A DNA stretch of 64,000 nt from contig NZ_CP047420.1 in assembly GCF_009866655.1 (NCBI RefSeq), positions 620,001-684,000 of the forward strand, read 5' to 3'. The first letter of the stretch is position 1. Each line of letters starts with the position of its first letter. Under the pieces are notes generated by a model, which did not search any database, was not told where the DNA came from, and saw nothing but the letters and a program-made list of their open reading frames with translations. Source of the stretch: Rathayibacter sp. VKM Ac-2804. Lineage in GTDB: Bacteria > Actinomycetota > Actinomycetes > Actinomycetales > Microbacteriaceae. Both the position numbers and the translations under genes were made by a program. This document shows positions 57,129-64,000 of the stretch, one piece after another.

Positions 57129-57653
57129 ATGACCGAATCCACCCCCTCCGGACCCGTGCTCGTCGGCGTCGTCGACGGGCAGCGTCCCGAGGTCGTCCGC
57201 ACCGCCGCGCAGCTCGCCTCCGGGCTCGGCGCCCCGCTGCTGCTGCTCACCGTCGTCGCCGATCCGTACCTCGTCGGCGAGTACGTCGACCCGATGACGG
57301 GCGGCATCCCCGTCGGCCTCGTGCCCCGCTCCGGAGCCGCCGACGCCGGTCCGACCGAGCCGCCCGGACTCCGCGCGTCACTCGCCGAGCTCCTCGACGG
57401 CACGGGAGTCGCTTGGACGCTGCGCACCGCCCAGGGCGAGCCGGCCCTGGCCCTCACCGACGTGGCCGAGGAGGTCGACGCCCGGATGATCGTGGTCGGC
57501 ACCCGCGACCCCGGGGTGCTCGCGGGCATCGCCGAGTTCCTCAGCGGCAGCGTCGCGGTGCACCTCGCGCACCGGCAGCAGCGCCCCGTGCTCGTCGTGC
57601 CCCGCGCGGGCGCGGACGCCCGGCGCCGCGTCCCCTGGGACACGGGGGAGTGA
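57129..57653 (+). CDS. Universal stress protein family
   Basis: ATG 57129 (GGAAGGAG upstream); 174 residues. UspA fold: VLVGVVDGQRPEVVRTAAQLASGLGAPLLLLTVVADPYLVG, then VAWTLRTAQGEPALALTDVAEEVDARMIVVGTRDP and GIAEFLSGSVAVHLAHRQQRPVLVVP, the last matching the G-x(2)-...GS(V/T)...H.....PVLVV ATP-binding pattern. It overlaps the first crcB gene by 4 bp, an unusual partner for a Usp, suggesting that the three genes form one stress operon. Confidence 0.85.
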   Translation: MTESTPSGPVLVGVVDGQRPEVVRTAAQLASGLGAPLLLLTVVADPYLVGEYVDPMTGGIPVGLVPRSGAADAGPTEPPGLRASLAELLDGTGVAWTLRTAQGEPALALTDVAEEVDARMIVVGTRDPGVLAGIAEFLSGSVAVHLAHRQQRPVLVVPRAGADARRRVPWDTGE

Positions 57654-58063
57654 CGCCGCTGCACCTGCGGCCGAGCGCGATCCTCCTGGTCGCGGTCGGC
57701 GGCGCCGTCGGCACGGCCGCCCGCTACGGGACGGTGCTCGTCCTGCCCCCGATCGGCGCGGTCCCCGTGGCGACGATCGCGGTCAACCTCGTCGGCGCGT
57801 TCCTGCTCGGCCTCCTGCTGGCCGGCCTCGCCCGCCGCGGGCCGGACAGCGGCGGGCGGCGCACCCTCCGCCTGCTGCTCGGCACCGGGGTGCTCGGCGG
57901 CTTCACGACCTACAGCACCTTCTCCCTCGACACGGTCGCCCTCCTCGAGGACGGGCGCTGGGCCGAGGTCCTCCTCTACACCGGCGTCACGCTCGTGCTC
58001 GGCACCCTCGCGGCGGTGCTCGGCGTCGTGCTCGCGAGCCGGCGGAGCGCGGTGACGGAGTGA
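57650..58063 (+). CDS. crcB: Fluoride ion channel subunit CrcB/Fluc
   Basis: 137 residues, GTG overlapping the Usp stop. Four transmembrane helices: ILLVAVGGAVGTAARYG, VATIAVNLVGAFLLGLLLAGL (with the conserved Asn), LLLGTGVLGGFTTYSTFSLDT (GGxTTxST pore motif with Phe-box) and YTGVTLVLGTLAAVLGVVLA. Fluc channels are dual-topology or heterodimeric; the next gene encodes the partner, in the usual Gram-positive tandem arrangement. Confidence 0.93.
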   Translation: MTPLHLRPSAILLVAVGGAVGTAARYGTVLVLPPIGAVPVATIAVNLVGAFLLGLLLAGLARRGPDSGGRRTLRLLLGTGVLGGFTTYSTFSLDTVALLEDGRWAEVLLYTGVTLVLGTLAAVLGVVLASRRSAVTE

Positions 58064-58452
58064 CGCACGTGCTCCTCTTCCTCGGCGTCGCCCTCGCGGG
58101 CGGTGCCGGCGCCGCGGCCCGCCTCGTCCTCGACGGCGTGGCGCGCTCGCTCGTCCCGGTGCGCTGGCCGGTGGGGACGCTCCTGATCAACGTCTCCGGC
58201 TCGCTGCTGCTCGGAGTCGTCACCGGCCTGGCGCTCGGCGGCGCTCTGGACGAGTCGTGGCGCCTCGTGCTCGGCACCGGGGTCCTCGGCGGCTTCACCA
58301 CGTTCAGCACGGCGAGCGTCGAGGCGGCGCGGATGCTGCTGGAGCGCCGCTGGCGCGCGGGACTCGGCTACGGGCTCGGGATGTGGGCGGCGGCGCTCGC
58401 CGCGGCGGTCGCCGGGCGGGCGCTCACCGGGGCGCTGCTGCCGCCGGGATGA
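58060..58452 (+). CDS. crcB: Fluoride ion channel subunit CrcB/Fluc (second)
   Basis: 130 residues, GTGA overlap with the first subunit. Helices VLLFLGVALAGGAGAAARL, VGTLLINVSGSLLLGVVTGLALG (Asn), LVLGTGVLGGFTTFSTASVE (pore motif) and YGLGMWAAALAAAVAGRALTG. The opposite-topology partner is expected from the tandem. No fluoride riboswitch was recognised upstream of the operon. Confidence 0.93.
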   Translation: MTHVLLFLGVALAGGAGAAARLVLDGVARSLVPVRWPVGTLLINVSGSLLLGVVTGLALGGALDESWRLVLGTGVLGGFTTFSTASVEAARMLLERRWRAGLGYGLGMWAAALAAAVAGRALTGALLPPG

Positions 58453-58583
58453 GACGGGATGTCTCCACGACCGCCCCGCACCTCTCTCCGGGCTCGGAGC
58501 GATGCCCCCCTTTGACGGGGTCTGGGCCTCCTGGGCACTCGTGGCGCCGGTCGCGTGCCCGGCGCCGCGTCAAGATATGCGGT

Positions 58584-59249
58584 GTGACATCGGTGAGCGG
58601 TCTGCGGGAGCTGAGGCTCGCCGTCGTCGAGGATCAGCCGCTCTACCGGCAGATGCTCGGCTCGCTGCTGCGCTCCGTCCCCGGCGTCCGGAGCGTCGTC
58701 GAGGCCTCGTCCGCCGCGGAGGCGCGCGAGCGGCTGCGTCCCGCCGAGCTCGACGTCGCGATCGTCGACATCGAGCTGGGCGACGGCGACGGCATCGAGC
58801 TCGGTCGCGAGCTGCGCTCCCGGGACCCCGACCTCGCGATCGTGCTGCTCTCGGCCGTCGACTCGATGCACCGCTTCCTCCGGCTCGGCCGCGCCGAGGT
58901 GCGCGGCTGGAGCTACCTCTCGAAGAGCTCGTCCCTCTCGTCCCCCGCGCTGATGACCGCGATCCGGGCGACCCTCGACGGCCGGACCGTGCTCGACCCC
59001 GCGCTGGTCGCCGCGCGCACCGCCCGCCGGAGCTCGCCCGTCGACGCCCTCAGCCGCCGCCAGTACGAGGTGCTCACCGCGCTCGCCTCCGGACTCACCA
59101 ACGCGGCGATCGCGGGGCGGCTGGGCATCGCGGTCCGCTCGGTCGACAACCACGTGAACGCCCTCTACGCGGCGCTCGGTCTGCGCTCCGACGGGTCGCG
59201 GAACCCGCGCGTGGAGGCGACGCTGCTGTTCCTGGAGCACACCCGGTGA
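58584..59249 (+). CDS. LuxR/NarL-type response regulator
   Basis: GTG 58584, 221 residues; longer in-frame starts extend into the crcB gene. Receiver domain about 8-125 with phosphoacceptor Asp62 (AIVDIELGDGDGIELGREL), Asp in VVEDQ, and Lys in SYLSKSSS. C-terminal LuxR helix-turn-helix about 155-215: LSRRQYEVLTALASGLTNAAIAGRLGIAVRSVDNHVNALYAALGL. Paired by GTGA overlap with the kinase gene downstream. Confidence 0.9.
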   Translation: MTSVSGLRELRLAVVEDQPLYRQMLGSLLRSVPGVRSVVEASSAAEARERLRPAELDVAIVDIELGDGDGIELGRELRSRDPDLAIVLLSAVDSMHRFLRLGRAEVRGWSYLSKSSSLSSPALMTAIRATLDGRTVLDPALVAARTARRSSPVDALSRRQYEVLTALASGLTNAAIAGRLGIAVRSVDNHVNALYAALGLRSDGSRNPRVEATLLFLEHTR

Positions 59250-60403
59250 CGCTCCCCGACCACTCCCGCCCGCGACGCGCGGACGACGCGGAGGACAACC
59301 GGATCCTGCGCGGGACCGTCGCGATCCTCGGCGGGGTGCTGGCCGTCCTCGCGGCGCTGCAGGCGGTCTTCGCGCTGGGCATGCTGTCGCAGACCGTCCG
59401 AGGGGTCGAGGGCGGCCCGGTCGTGGACGTCGTCGTGCGCGTGGTCGTGAACGTCGCGACGATCGGGCTCGCGGTCGCGCTCGTCACCCTGCTCCGCCCC
59501 GAGCGCCACCCCCGCGCCCGTCGGCTGCTGGTCACGGTCGGGATCGCGGTCGCCGTCGCGCTCACGCGGGTCGGGCTGCAGCTGATCGTCGGGGTCTACC
59601 TGCCGACCGCGCTCGACGCCCTCGTGGTCGAGCTGGTGGTGGGTGCGGTGGTTGTCGGCCTGATCGTCTCGTTCGGCTTCCTGCTCGTCGAGGCCACCCG
59701 CGGTGTGCGCGAGAAGGAGCGGGAGCGCGCCCGGGTGCTGCTGCAGGCCGTCGACGCCGTGCAGGCGCTCCAGCAGGAGGAGCTGCGGGTGCGCCGCGAG
59801 GTCGCACAGGGCCTGCACGGGCGGCTGCAGAACACGCTGGTGGTGCTGGCGGCTGAGCTGCGCGGGCTGGCCGAGGCGTCGTCCTCCGATGCCGCCGACG
59901 AGCGCCTGATCGGCATCGCGGCGCGGCTCGACGAGCTGCGCGAGCAGGAGGTCCGCGCGGTCAGCGGGGCGCTCTACCCGGTCGACATCGAGCACGGGCT
60001 GGTCGCCGCCGCCCGCGACCTGATCTCGCGACTGCCGCCGGAGATCGCGGTCGACCTCGCCGTCGACGACGACTACCCGGGGATCGAGGAGCACGGGGTC
60101 CCGCTCGAGCAGCGCGTGCTGCTGGTGCGCCTGATCGAGGAGGCGCTGACCAATGCGCTCAAGCACGGCGGGGCCCGCGCCGTGCGGCTGCACCTGGACG
60201 TCGCCCGCGGCGGGACGGAGCACGCGGTGGTCGTCGGTCTCGACGACGACGGCGGCGGCCTCGCTGCGGCGCCGGTGCTCTCGGGGCTGGAGCGGCTCTC
60301 GCGGCAGTTCGCGGTCTACGGCGGATCGATCGAGCTGGCCCCGTCGGCCGCGCTGGGCGGCGCGCGCCTGGCCGGTCGCCTGCCGCTGCGCCCGCCCGCG
60401 TGA
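59246..60403 (+). CDS. Sensor histidine kinase (HisKA_3-like)
   Basis: GTG 59246, 385 residues. Four membrane helices in the first about 155 residues with almost no external loops, so it senses within or near the membrane. The helix EVAQGLHGRLQNTLVVLAAEL carries the phospho-His191, in the H-x(3)-QN form of the NarL-partner kinases. The ATPase domain is about 285-380 (LIEEALTNALKHGG is the N box; the DDDGGGL glycine motif follows). Phosphorylates the regulator encoded before it; the stimulus is unknown. Confidence 0.88.
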   Translation: MTLPDHSRPRRADDAEDNRILRGTVAILGGVLAVLAALQAVFALGMLSQTVRGVEGGPVVDVVVRVVVNVATIGLAVALVTLLRPERHPRARRLLVTVGIAVAVALTRVGLQLIVGVYLPTALDALVVELVVGAVVVGLIVSFGFLLVEATRGVREKERERARVLLQAVDAVQALQQEELRVRREVAQGLHGRLQNTLVVLAAELRGLAEASSSDAADERLIGIAARLDELREQEVRAVSGALYPVDIEHGLVAAARDLISRLPPEIAVDLAVDDDYPGIEEHGVPLEQRVLLVRLIEEALTNALKHGGARAVRLHLDVARGGTEHAVVVGLDDDGGGLAAAPVLSGLERLSRQFAVYGGSIELAPSAALGGARLAGRLPLRPPA

Positions 60404-60409
60404 CACGGA

Positions 60410-60442
60410 GGAGGGGAGGCGGGACCTGCCCGTCTCCCCTCC
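60410..60442. terminator. Bidirectional terminator between kinase and VOC genes
   Basis: GGAGGGGAGGCGGG (60410-60423) pairs with CCCGTCTCCCCTCC (60429-60442), 14 bp with one G-U, over a 5-nt loop. It lies between two convergent genes, 7 nt after the kinase stop. Confidence 0.75.
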
Positions 60443-60460
60443 GCCGTCACGCGCTCGCCG

Positions 60461-60820
60461 TCAGCTCTGCGGCGGTGTGTAGTACTGGAGGTCGTTGCCC
60501 TCGGAGTCCTTGAAGGGCAGGATGCGACCCCACTCGTGATCGCTGATCTCGCCCTCGATCGACGCGCCGCGGGCCTTCAGCCGCTCCAGCTCGTCCTCGA
60601 TGCTGCCGTCGGGCTGGAACGAGACGACCGCTCCGCCGCTCTCGGAGACGGAGGCCGATTCGCGGGCGTTCAGCCCGATCATCAGTCCGCCCGCGTCGAG
60701 CTCCGACCAGTCGCTCGAGGTGCTCTTCACGTCGAGGCCGAGGGTGTCGCGGTAGAACGCGACCGCCCGCTCCATGTCCTCGACGGGCACCCATACCGTC
60801 GCCACTCCTGCTGCTGCCAT
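60461..60820 (-). CDS. VOC-superfamily (glyoxalase/dioxygenase-like) protein
   Basis: 119 residues with GGAGACCGGATC before the ATG. Two beta-alpha-beta-beta-beta modules: VATVWVPVEDMERAVAFYRDTLGLDV and the C-terminal GRILPFKDSEGNDLQYYTPP. The short single-domain form is usual for antibiotic-binding or glyoxalase-like stand-alone VOC proteins. No specific metal-ligand set can be assigned. Confidence 0.88.
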   Translation of the reverse strand: MAAAGVATVWVPVEDMERAVAFYRDTLGLDVKSTSSDWSELDAGGLMIGLNARESASVSESGGAVVSFQPDGSIEDELERLKARGASIEGEISDHEWGRILPFKDSEGNDLQYYTPPQS

Positions 60821-61063
60821 GATCCGGTCTCCTTCGATCGTCGTTGCCGTCCTCCGACGCTAGGGCGGCGGCCGTGACGAGCGCGGGCGTCCTCACCGTT
60901 CGTCCAGCCGGCGACGCGGGAACCGACAGCGGACGACGCGGACATCCACAGCAACGGGGGCGGGGAAGGGGTTGCTTCCCAGGGGTCCTCGACCGCTCAC
61001 TACGCTGGCGGGAGACCCCGGCGACGCCCGAGGGCCCGCCGCCCGCCGCTCGAAGGGAACCCT

Positions 61064-62134
61064 GTGACGACGCCCGCACCGACTCCGACCGATCGCCTCC
61101 GCGTCGTGGCCGCCACGCCGATCAGCGAGGAGCTGATCGCACGGGTGGTCGAGCTCGAGCCGCGGATCCACTTCGTGGCCGATCAGAGCCTGCTGCCGCC
61201 GATGCGGCACCCGGGCGATCACGGCGGCGACCCGGCCTTCGAGCGCACGGCGGAGCAGCAGGCCGCGTTCGAGGAGCTGGTCGACTCCGCCGAGGTGCTC
61301 TACGGGATCCCGGGCGAGGACCCGGCGGCGCTCGCGCGGACCGTCGCCGCGAACCCGGCGCTGCGCTGGGTGCAGACGATGCCCGCGGGCGGCGGCGCGC
61401 AGGTCAAGAAGGCGGGTCTCGACGAGGAGGCGCTCGCGCGGGTCGCGTTCTCCACCTCCGCGGGCGTGCACTCCGATCCGCTGGCCGAGTTCTCCCTCTT
61501 CGGGCTGCTCGCCGGCGCGAAGACGCTGCCGAAGCTGCAGGCACTGCAGGGCGCGCGCGAGTGGGGCTCGCGCTGGACGATGGGGCTGCTGTCGGAGCAG
61601 ACCGTCCTGATCGTCGGGCTCGGCACCATCGGCCGCGCGACCGCGCAGAAGCTCGCAACGCTCGGTGCCCGGGTGATCGGCACCAGCCGGCACGCCGACG
61701 CCGTGGAGCACGTGGACGAGATCGTGCAGCCCTCCGCGATCGCCGAGGTGGCCGGGCGGATCGACGGGGTGGTCGTCACGCTGCCCGGCACGGAGCAGAC
61801 CGAGAAGCTGGTCGGCGCGGACTTCTTCGCCGCGCTGCGCCCGGGAGCGACGCTGGTCAGCGTCGGCCGCGGCACCGTGATCGACGAGGACGCGCTGCTC
61901 GCGGCGCTCGAGGACGGCCGGGTCGGCTTCGCGGCCCTCGACGTGGTCGCGGAGGAGCCGCTCGCGCAGGACAGCCCGCTCTGGAGCCACCCGAGCGTGC
62001 TGCTCAGCCCGCACACCGCCGCGCTGAACGCGGCCGAGGACCGCCTCATCGCCGAGCTCTTCGCCCGCAACGCCACCCGCTTCCTCGACGGCGAGGAGCT
62101 GATCAACCGGGTCGACACGGTCGAGTTCTACTGA
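61064..62134 (+). CDS. NAD-dependent D-2-hydroxyacid dehydrogenase
   Basis: GTG 61064 with AAGGGAA upstream; 356 residues. NAD motif VLIVGLGTIGRATAQKLATLG (about 186-206) and the catalytic triad Arg269 (VGRGT), Glu297/298 (AEEPL) and His317 (SPHTAA). The N-terminal substrate domain has PAGGGAQ-type loops; GTSRH after the second strand hints at NADP preference. The gene stands alone; its substrate (hydroxypyruvate, glyoxylate or a branched 2-oxoacid) is unknown. Confidence 0.9.
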   Translation: MTTPAPTPTDRLRVVAATPISEELIARVVELEPRIHFVADQSLLPPMRHPGDHGGDPAFERTAEQQAAFEELVDSAEVLYGIPGEDPAALARTVAANPALRWVQTMPAGGGAQVKKAGLDEEALARVAFSTSAGVHSDPLAEFSLFGLLAGAKTLPKLQALQGAREWGSRWTMGLLSEQTVLIVGLGTIGRATAQKLATLGARVIGTSRHADAVEHVDEIVQPSAIAEVAGRIDGVVVTLPGTEQTEKLVGADFFAALRPGATLVSVGRGTVIDEDALLAALEDGRVGFAALDVVAEEPLAQDSPLWSHPSVLLSPHTAALNAAEDRLIAELFARNATRFLDGEELINRVDTVEFY

Positions 62135-62248
62135 GGCCGGCTCCCGCGAAGCCCCGCGGGAGCCCTCCGAGCCCCCTCCACAGCCGCCGATCCGGGGCGA
62201 ATGCCCGCTCAGACACCGGTTCTGCGCTCGCGCGTGCCTCCGACGGCC

Positions 62249-62254
62249 TACCGT
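62249..62254 (+). promoter_or_regulatory. -10 box of a probable leaderless helicase mRNA
   Basis: TACCGT ends 6 nt before the ATG at 62261 and no ribosome site lies between them. This matches leaderless starts in actinobacteria. No clear -35 was found. Confidence 0.45.
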
Positions 62255-62260
62255 TGCACT

Positions 62261-64000
62261 ATGGCGTCCACCGATACACCCGAACCCGCCCCCCAGGCCG
62301 ACGGCGCGACCGCGCCCGCCGCCGACAGCACCGCCCCGGCCGCGCCGGCAGACGAGACCGCCCCCTCGCTGGTCTTCTCGGACCTGGGTCTCAGCGACCC
62401 CGTCCTCAAGGCCCTCAAGGAGGTCGGCTACGAGACGCCCTCCGCGATCCAGGCGGCGACGATCCCCTCCCTCCTGTCCGGCCGCGACGTCCTCGGCGTC
62501 GCGCAGACCGGCACCGGCAAGACCGCGGCGTTCGCGCTGCCGATCCTCTCCCGCCTCGACGTCTCGCAGAAGACCCCTCAGGCGCTCGTCCTCGCGCCCA
62601 CGCGCGAGCTCGCGCTGCAGGTCTGCGAGGCGTTCGAGCGCTACGCGTCCGGCCTGCGCGGCGTGCACGTCCTCCCCGTCTACGGCGGTCAGGGCTACGG
62701 CACCCAGCTGTCCGCGCTGCGTCGCGGCGTCCACGTCGTCGTCGGCACCCCCGGCCGCATCATGGACCACCTCGAGAAGGGCACGCTCGACCTCACGCAC
62801 CTGAAGTACCTGGTGCTCGACGAGGCCGACGAGATGCTCAAGATGGGCTTCGCCGAGGACGTCGAGACGATCCTCGCCGACACTCCGGTCGAGAAGCAGA
62901 TCGCCCTGTTCTCGGCGACCATGCCGTCGCAGATCCGCCGCATCTCGCAGAAGTACCTGAAGGACCCGGAGGAGATCACGGTCAAGGCCAAGACCACGAC
63001 CTCCGCGAACACCACCCAGCGCTACCTGATGGTGTCGTACCCGCAGAAGGTCGATGCGCTGACCCGCATCCTCGAGGTCGAGAACTTCGAGGGCATGATC
63101 GTCTTCGTCCGCACCAAGAGCGAGACGGAGACCCTCGCCGAGAAGCTGCGCGCCCGCGGCTACACGGCCGCCGCGATCAGCGGCGACGTCGCCCAGGCCC
63201 AGCGCGAGCGCACCGTCGAGCAGCTGAAGTCGGGCAAGCTCGACATCCTCGTCGCGACCGACGTCGCGGCCCGCGGTCTCGACGTCGACCGGATCAGCCA
63301 CGTCGTCAACTACGACATCCCGATCGACACCGAGTCGTACGTGCACCGCATCGGCCGCACAGGCCGGGCCGGTCGCAGCGGTGCTGCGATCAGCTTCGTG
63401 ACCCCGCGCGAGCGCCGCCTGCTCTCCGCCATCGAGAAGGCGACCCGTCAGCCGCTGACCGAGATGCGCCTCCCGAGCGTCGAGGACGTCAACGTCACGC
63501 GCCTCTCCCGCTTCGACGACGCCATCACCACGGCGCTGGCCGACCGCGAGCGGCTCGACCGGTTCCGCGACATCATCGGCCACTACGTCGAGCACCACGA
63601 CGTGGTCGAGTCGGACGTGGCCGCCGCGCTGGCGATCGTCGCCCAGGGCGACGAGCCGCTGCTGCTCTCGCCCGACGACCCCCGCTTCCGCCGCGAGGAC
63701 AGCCGGGGCGACCGCCCCGAGCGCTCCGACCGGTCCTCGTACGACAACGACCGCGAGCGTCCCGAGCGCCGCCAGCGCTCGTCGAACAGCAACCTCGCGT
63801 CGTACCGGATCGAGGTGGGCCGCCGTCAGCGCGTCGAGCCCCGCCAGATCGTCGGCGCGCTCGCGAACGAGGGCGGCCTCAACCGCGGCGACTTCGGGCA
63901 CATCGACATCCGCCCGGACTTCTCGATCGTGGAGCTGCCGGCCGACCTGCCCCAGGACGTGCTCGACCGCCTCGCCGGCACCCGCATCAGCGGCCAGCTG
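62261..64000 (+). CDS. deaD: DEAD-box RNA helicase, DeaD/CsdA type (3' end missing)
   Basis: ATG 62261; 580 codons are visible and the frame is still open at the window end. Residues 1-35 are an Ala/Pro/Asp tail. Helicase core: Q motif (FSDLGLSDPVLKALKEVGYETPSAIQ), AQTGTGKT, PTRELA, VGTPGR, DEAD, SAT, VFVRTK, TDVAARGLD and HRIGRTGRAGR. Residues from about 510 hold an Arg/Asp-rich linker, then a DbpA-type RNA-binding domain (RIEVGRRQRVEPRQIVGALANEGGL...IGHIDIR-like). DeaD helicases help ribosome assembly and mRNA decay, notably in the cold. Confidence 0.93.
   Translation, partial: MASTDTPEPAPQADGATAPAADSTAPAAPADETAPSLVFSDLGLSDPVLKALKEVGYETPSAIQAATIPSLLSGRDVLGVAQTGTGKTAAFALPILSRLDVSQKTPQALVLAPTRELALQVCEAFERYASGLRGVHVLPVYGGQGYGTQLSALRRGVHVVVGTPGRIMDHLEKGTLDLTHLKYLVLDEADEMLKMGFAEDVETILADTPVEKQIALFSATMPSQIRRISQKYLKDPEEITVKAKTTTSANTTQRYLMVSYPQKVDALTRILEVENFEGMIVFVRTKSETETLAEKLRARGYTAAAISGDVAQAQRERTVEQLKSGKLDILVATDVAARGLDVDRISHVVNYDIPIDTESYVHRIGRTGRAGRSGAAISFVTPRERRLLSAIEKATRQPLTEMRLPSVEDVNVTRLSRFDDAITTALADRERLDRFRDIIGHYVEHHDVVESDVAAALAIVAQGDEPLLLSPDDPRFRREDSRGDRPERSDRSSYDNDRERPERRQRSSNSNLASYRIEVGRRQRVEPRQIVGALANEGGLNRGDFGHIDIRPDFSIVELPADLPQDVLDRLAGTRISGQL

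Overview
The base composition (very high G+C, C/G-ending codons, many GTG starts, GTGA/ATGA stop-start overlaps, TAnnnT -10 boxes, a DUF222/HNH '13E12' gene) points to an actinobacterium, most likely of the Microbacteriaceae (Rathayibacter/Clavibacter/Curtobacterium-like). The family assignment is inference. The gene content suggests a plant-associated or litter-associated organism that degrades pectin side chains and arabinogalactan. No tRNA, rRNA, CRISPR array, transposase or phage gene was recognised.

Layout. 1-913 (minus): the N-terminal part of a secreted ricin-lectin/zinc metalloprotease, cut by the window edge. 1.7-18.1 kb and 23.3-27.4 kb (plus): five large secreted arabinan-type hydrolases. 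Four are LamG/Ig/GH43 proteins and one is a LamG/GH127 protein, and all five end in the same two-cysteine C-terminal module of about 80-105 residues. Between them lie a 63-residue secreted peptide, a WxL-like surface protein, a GAF-ANTAR regulator, an isochorismatase-family hydrolase and small hypotheticals. Three of the five hydrolase genes carry the same operator (core TGTTACCGTkAACA); no candidate regulator for it lies in the window. 18.3-23.1 kb (minus): DUF222/HNH protein, a small unknown, a BLUF photoreceptor and a three-gene ABC-2 exporter. 27.6-29.2 kb: a membrane-anchored molybdopterin oxidoreductase. 29.5-30.9 kb: an NtaA/SnaA-type flavin monooxygenase.

31.1-41.4 kb (minus) is a LacI-controlled galactan/arabinogalactan operon: secreted GH43_24-like exo-galactanase with FIVAR and CBM5/12 modules, lipoprotein sugar binder, two permeases and a cytoplasmic LacZ-type GH2 beta-galactosidase. 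A perfect 22-bp palindrome lies just downstream of its promoter. 44.2-50.5 kb is a second LacI-controlled operon: sugar binder, two permeases and a DUF5060/DUF5605 intracellular glycosidase, with the palindrome GTTATCGATAAC over the -10 box. It is followed by a Gfo/Idh/MocA oxidoreductase plus ThuA pair. 52.6-64 kb is mostly housekeeping: kynureninase plus kynurenine-formamidase-like hydrolase, a CHAP protein, a universal stress protein with two CrcB fluoride channels, a two-component pair, a VOC protein, a 2-hydroxyacid dehydrogenase and a DeaD-type RNA helicase running off the end.

Two families of non-coding repeats punctuate the window. One is a REP-like element of about 40 bp (at least twelve copies, single or in inverted pairs), found only in intergenic gaps from 18 kb onward. 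The other is a 61-bp inverted repeat with 23-nt arms (two copies). The likely logic of the region: secreted enzymes release arabinose, galactose and oligosaccharides, the two ABC importers take up the products, and cytoplasmic GH2 and DUF5605 enzymes finish the hydrolysis, each module under its own LacI-type switch.
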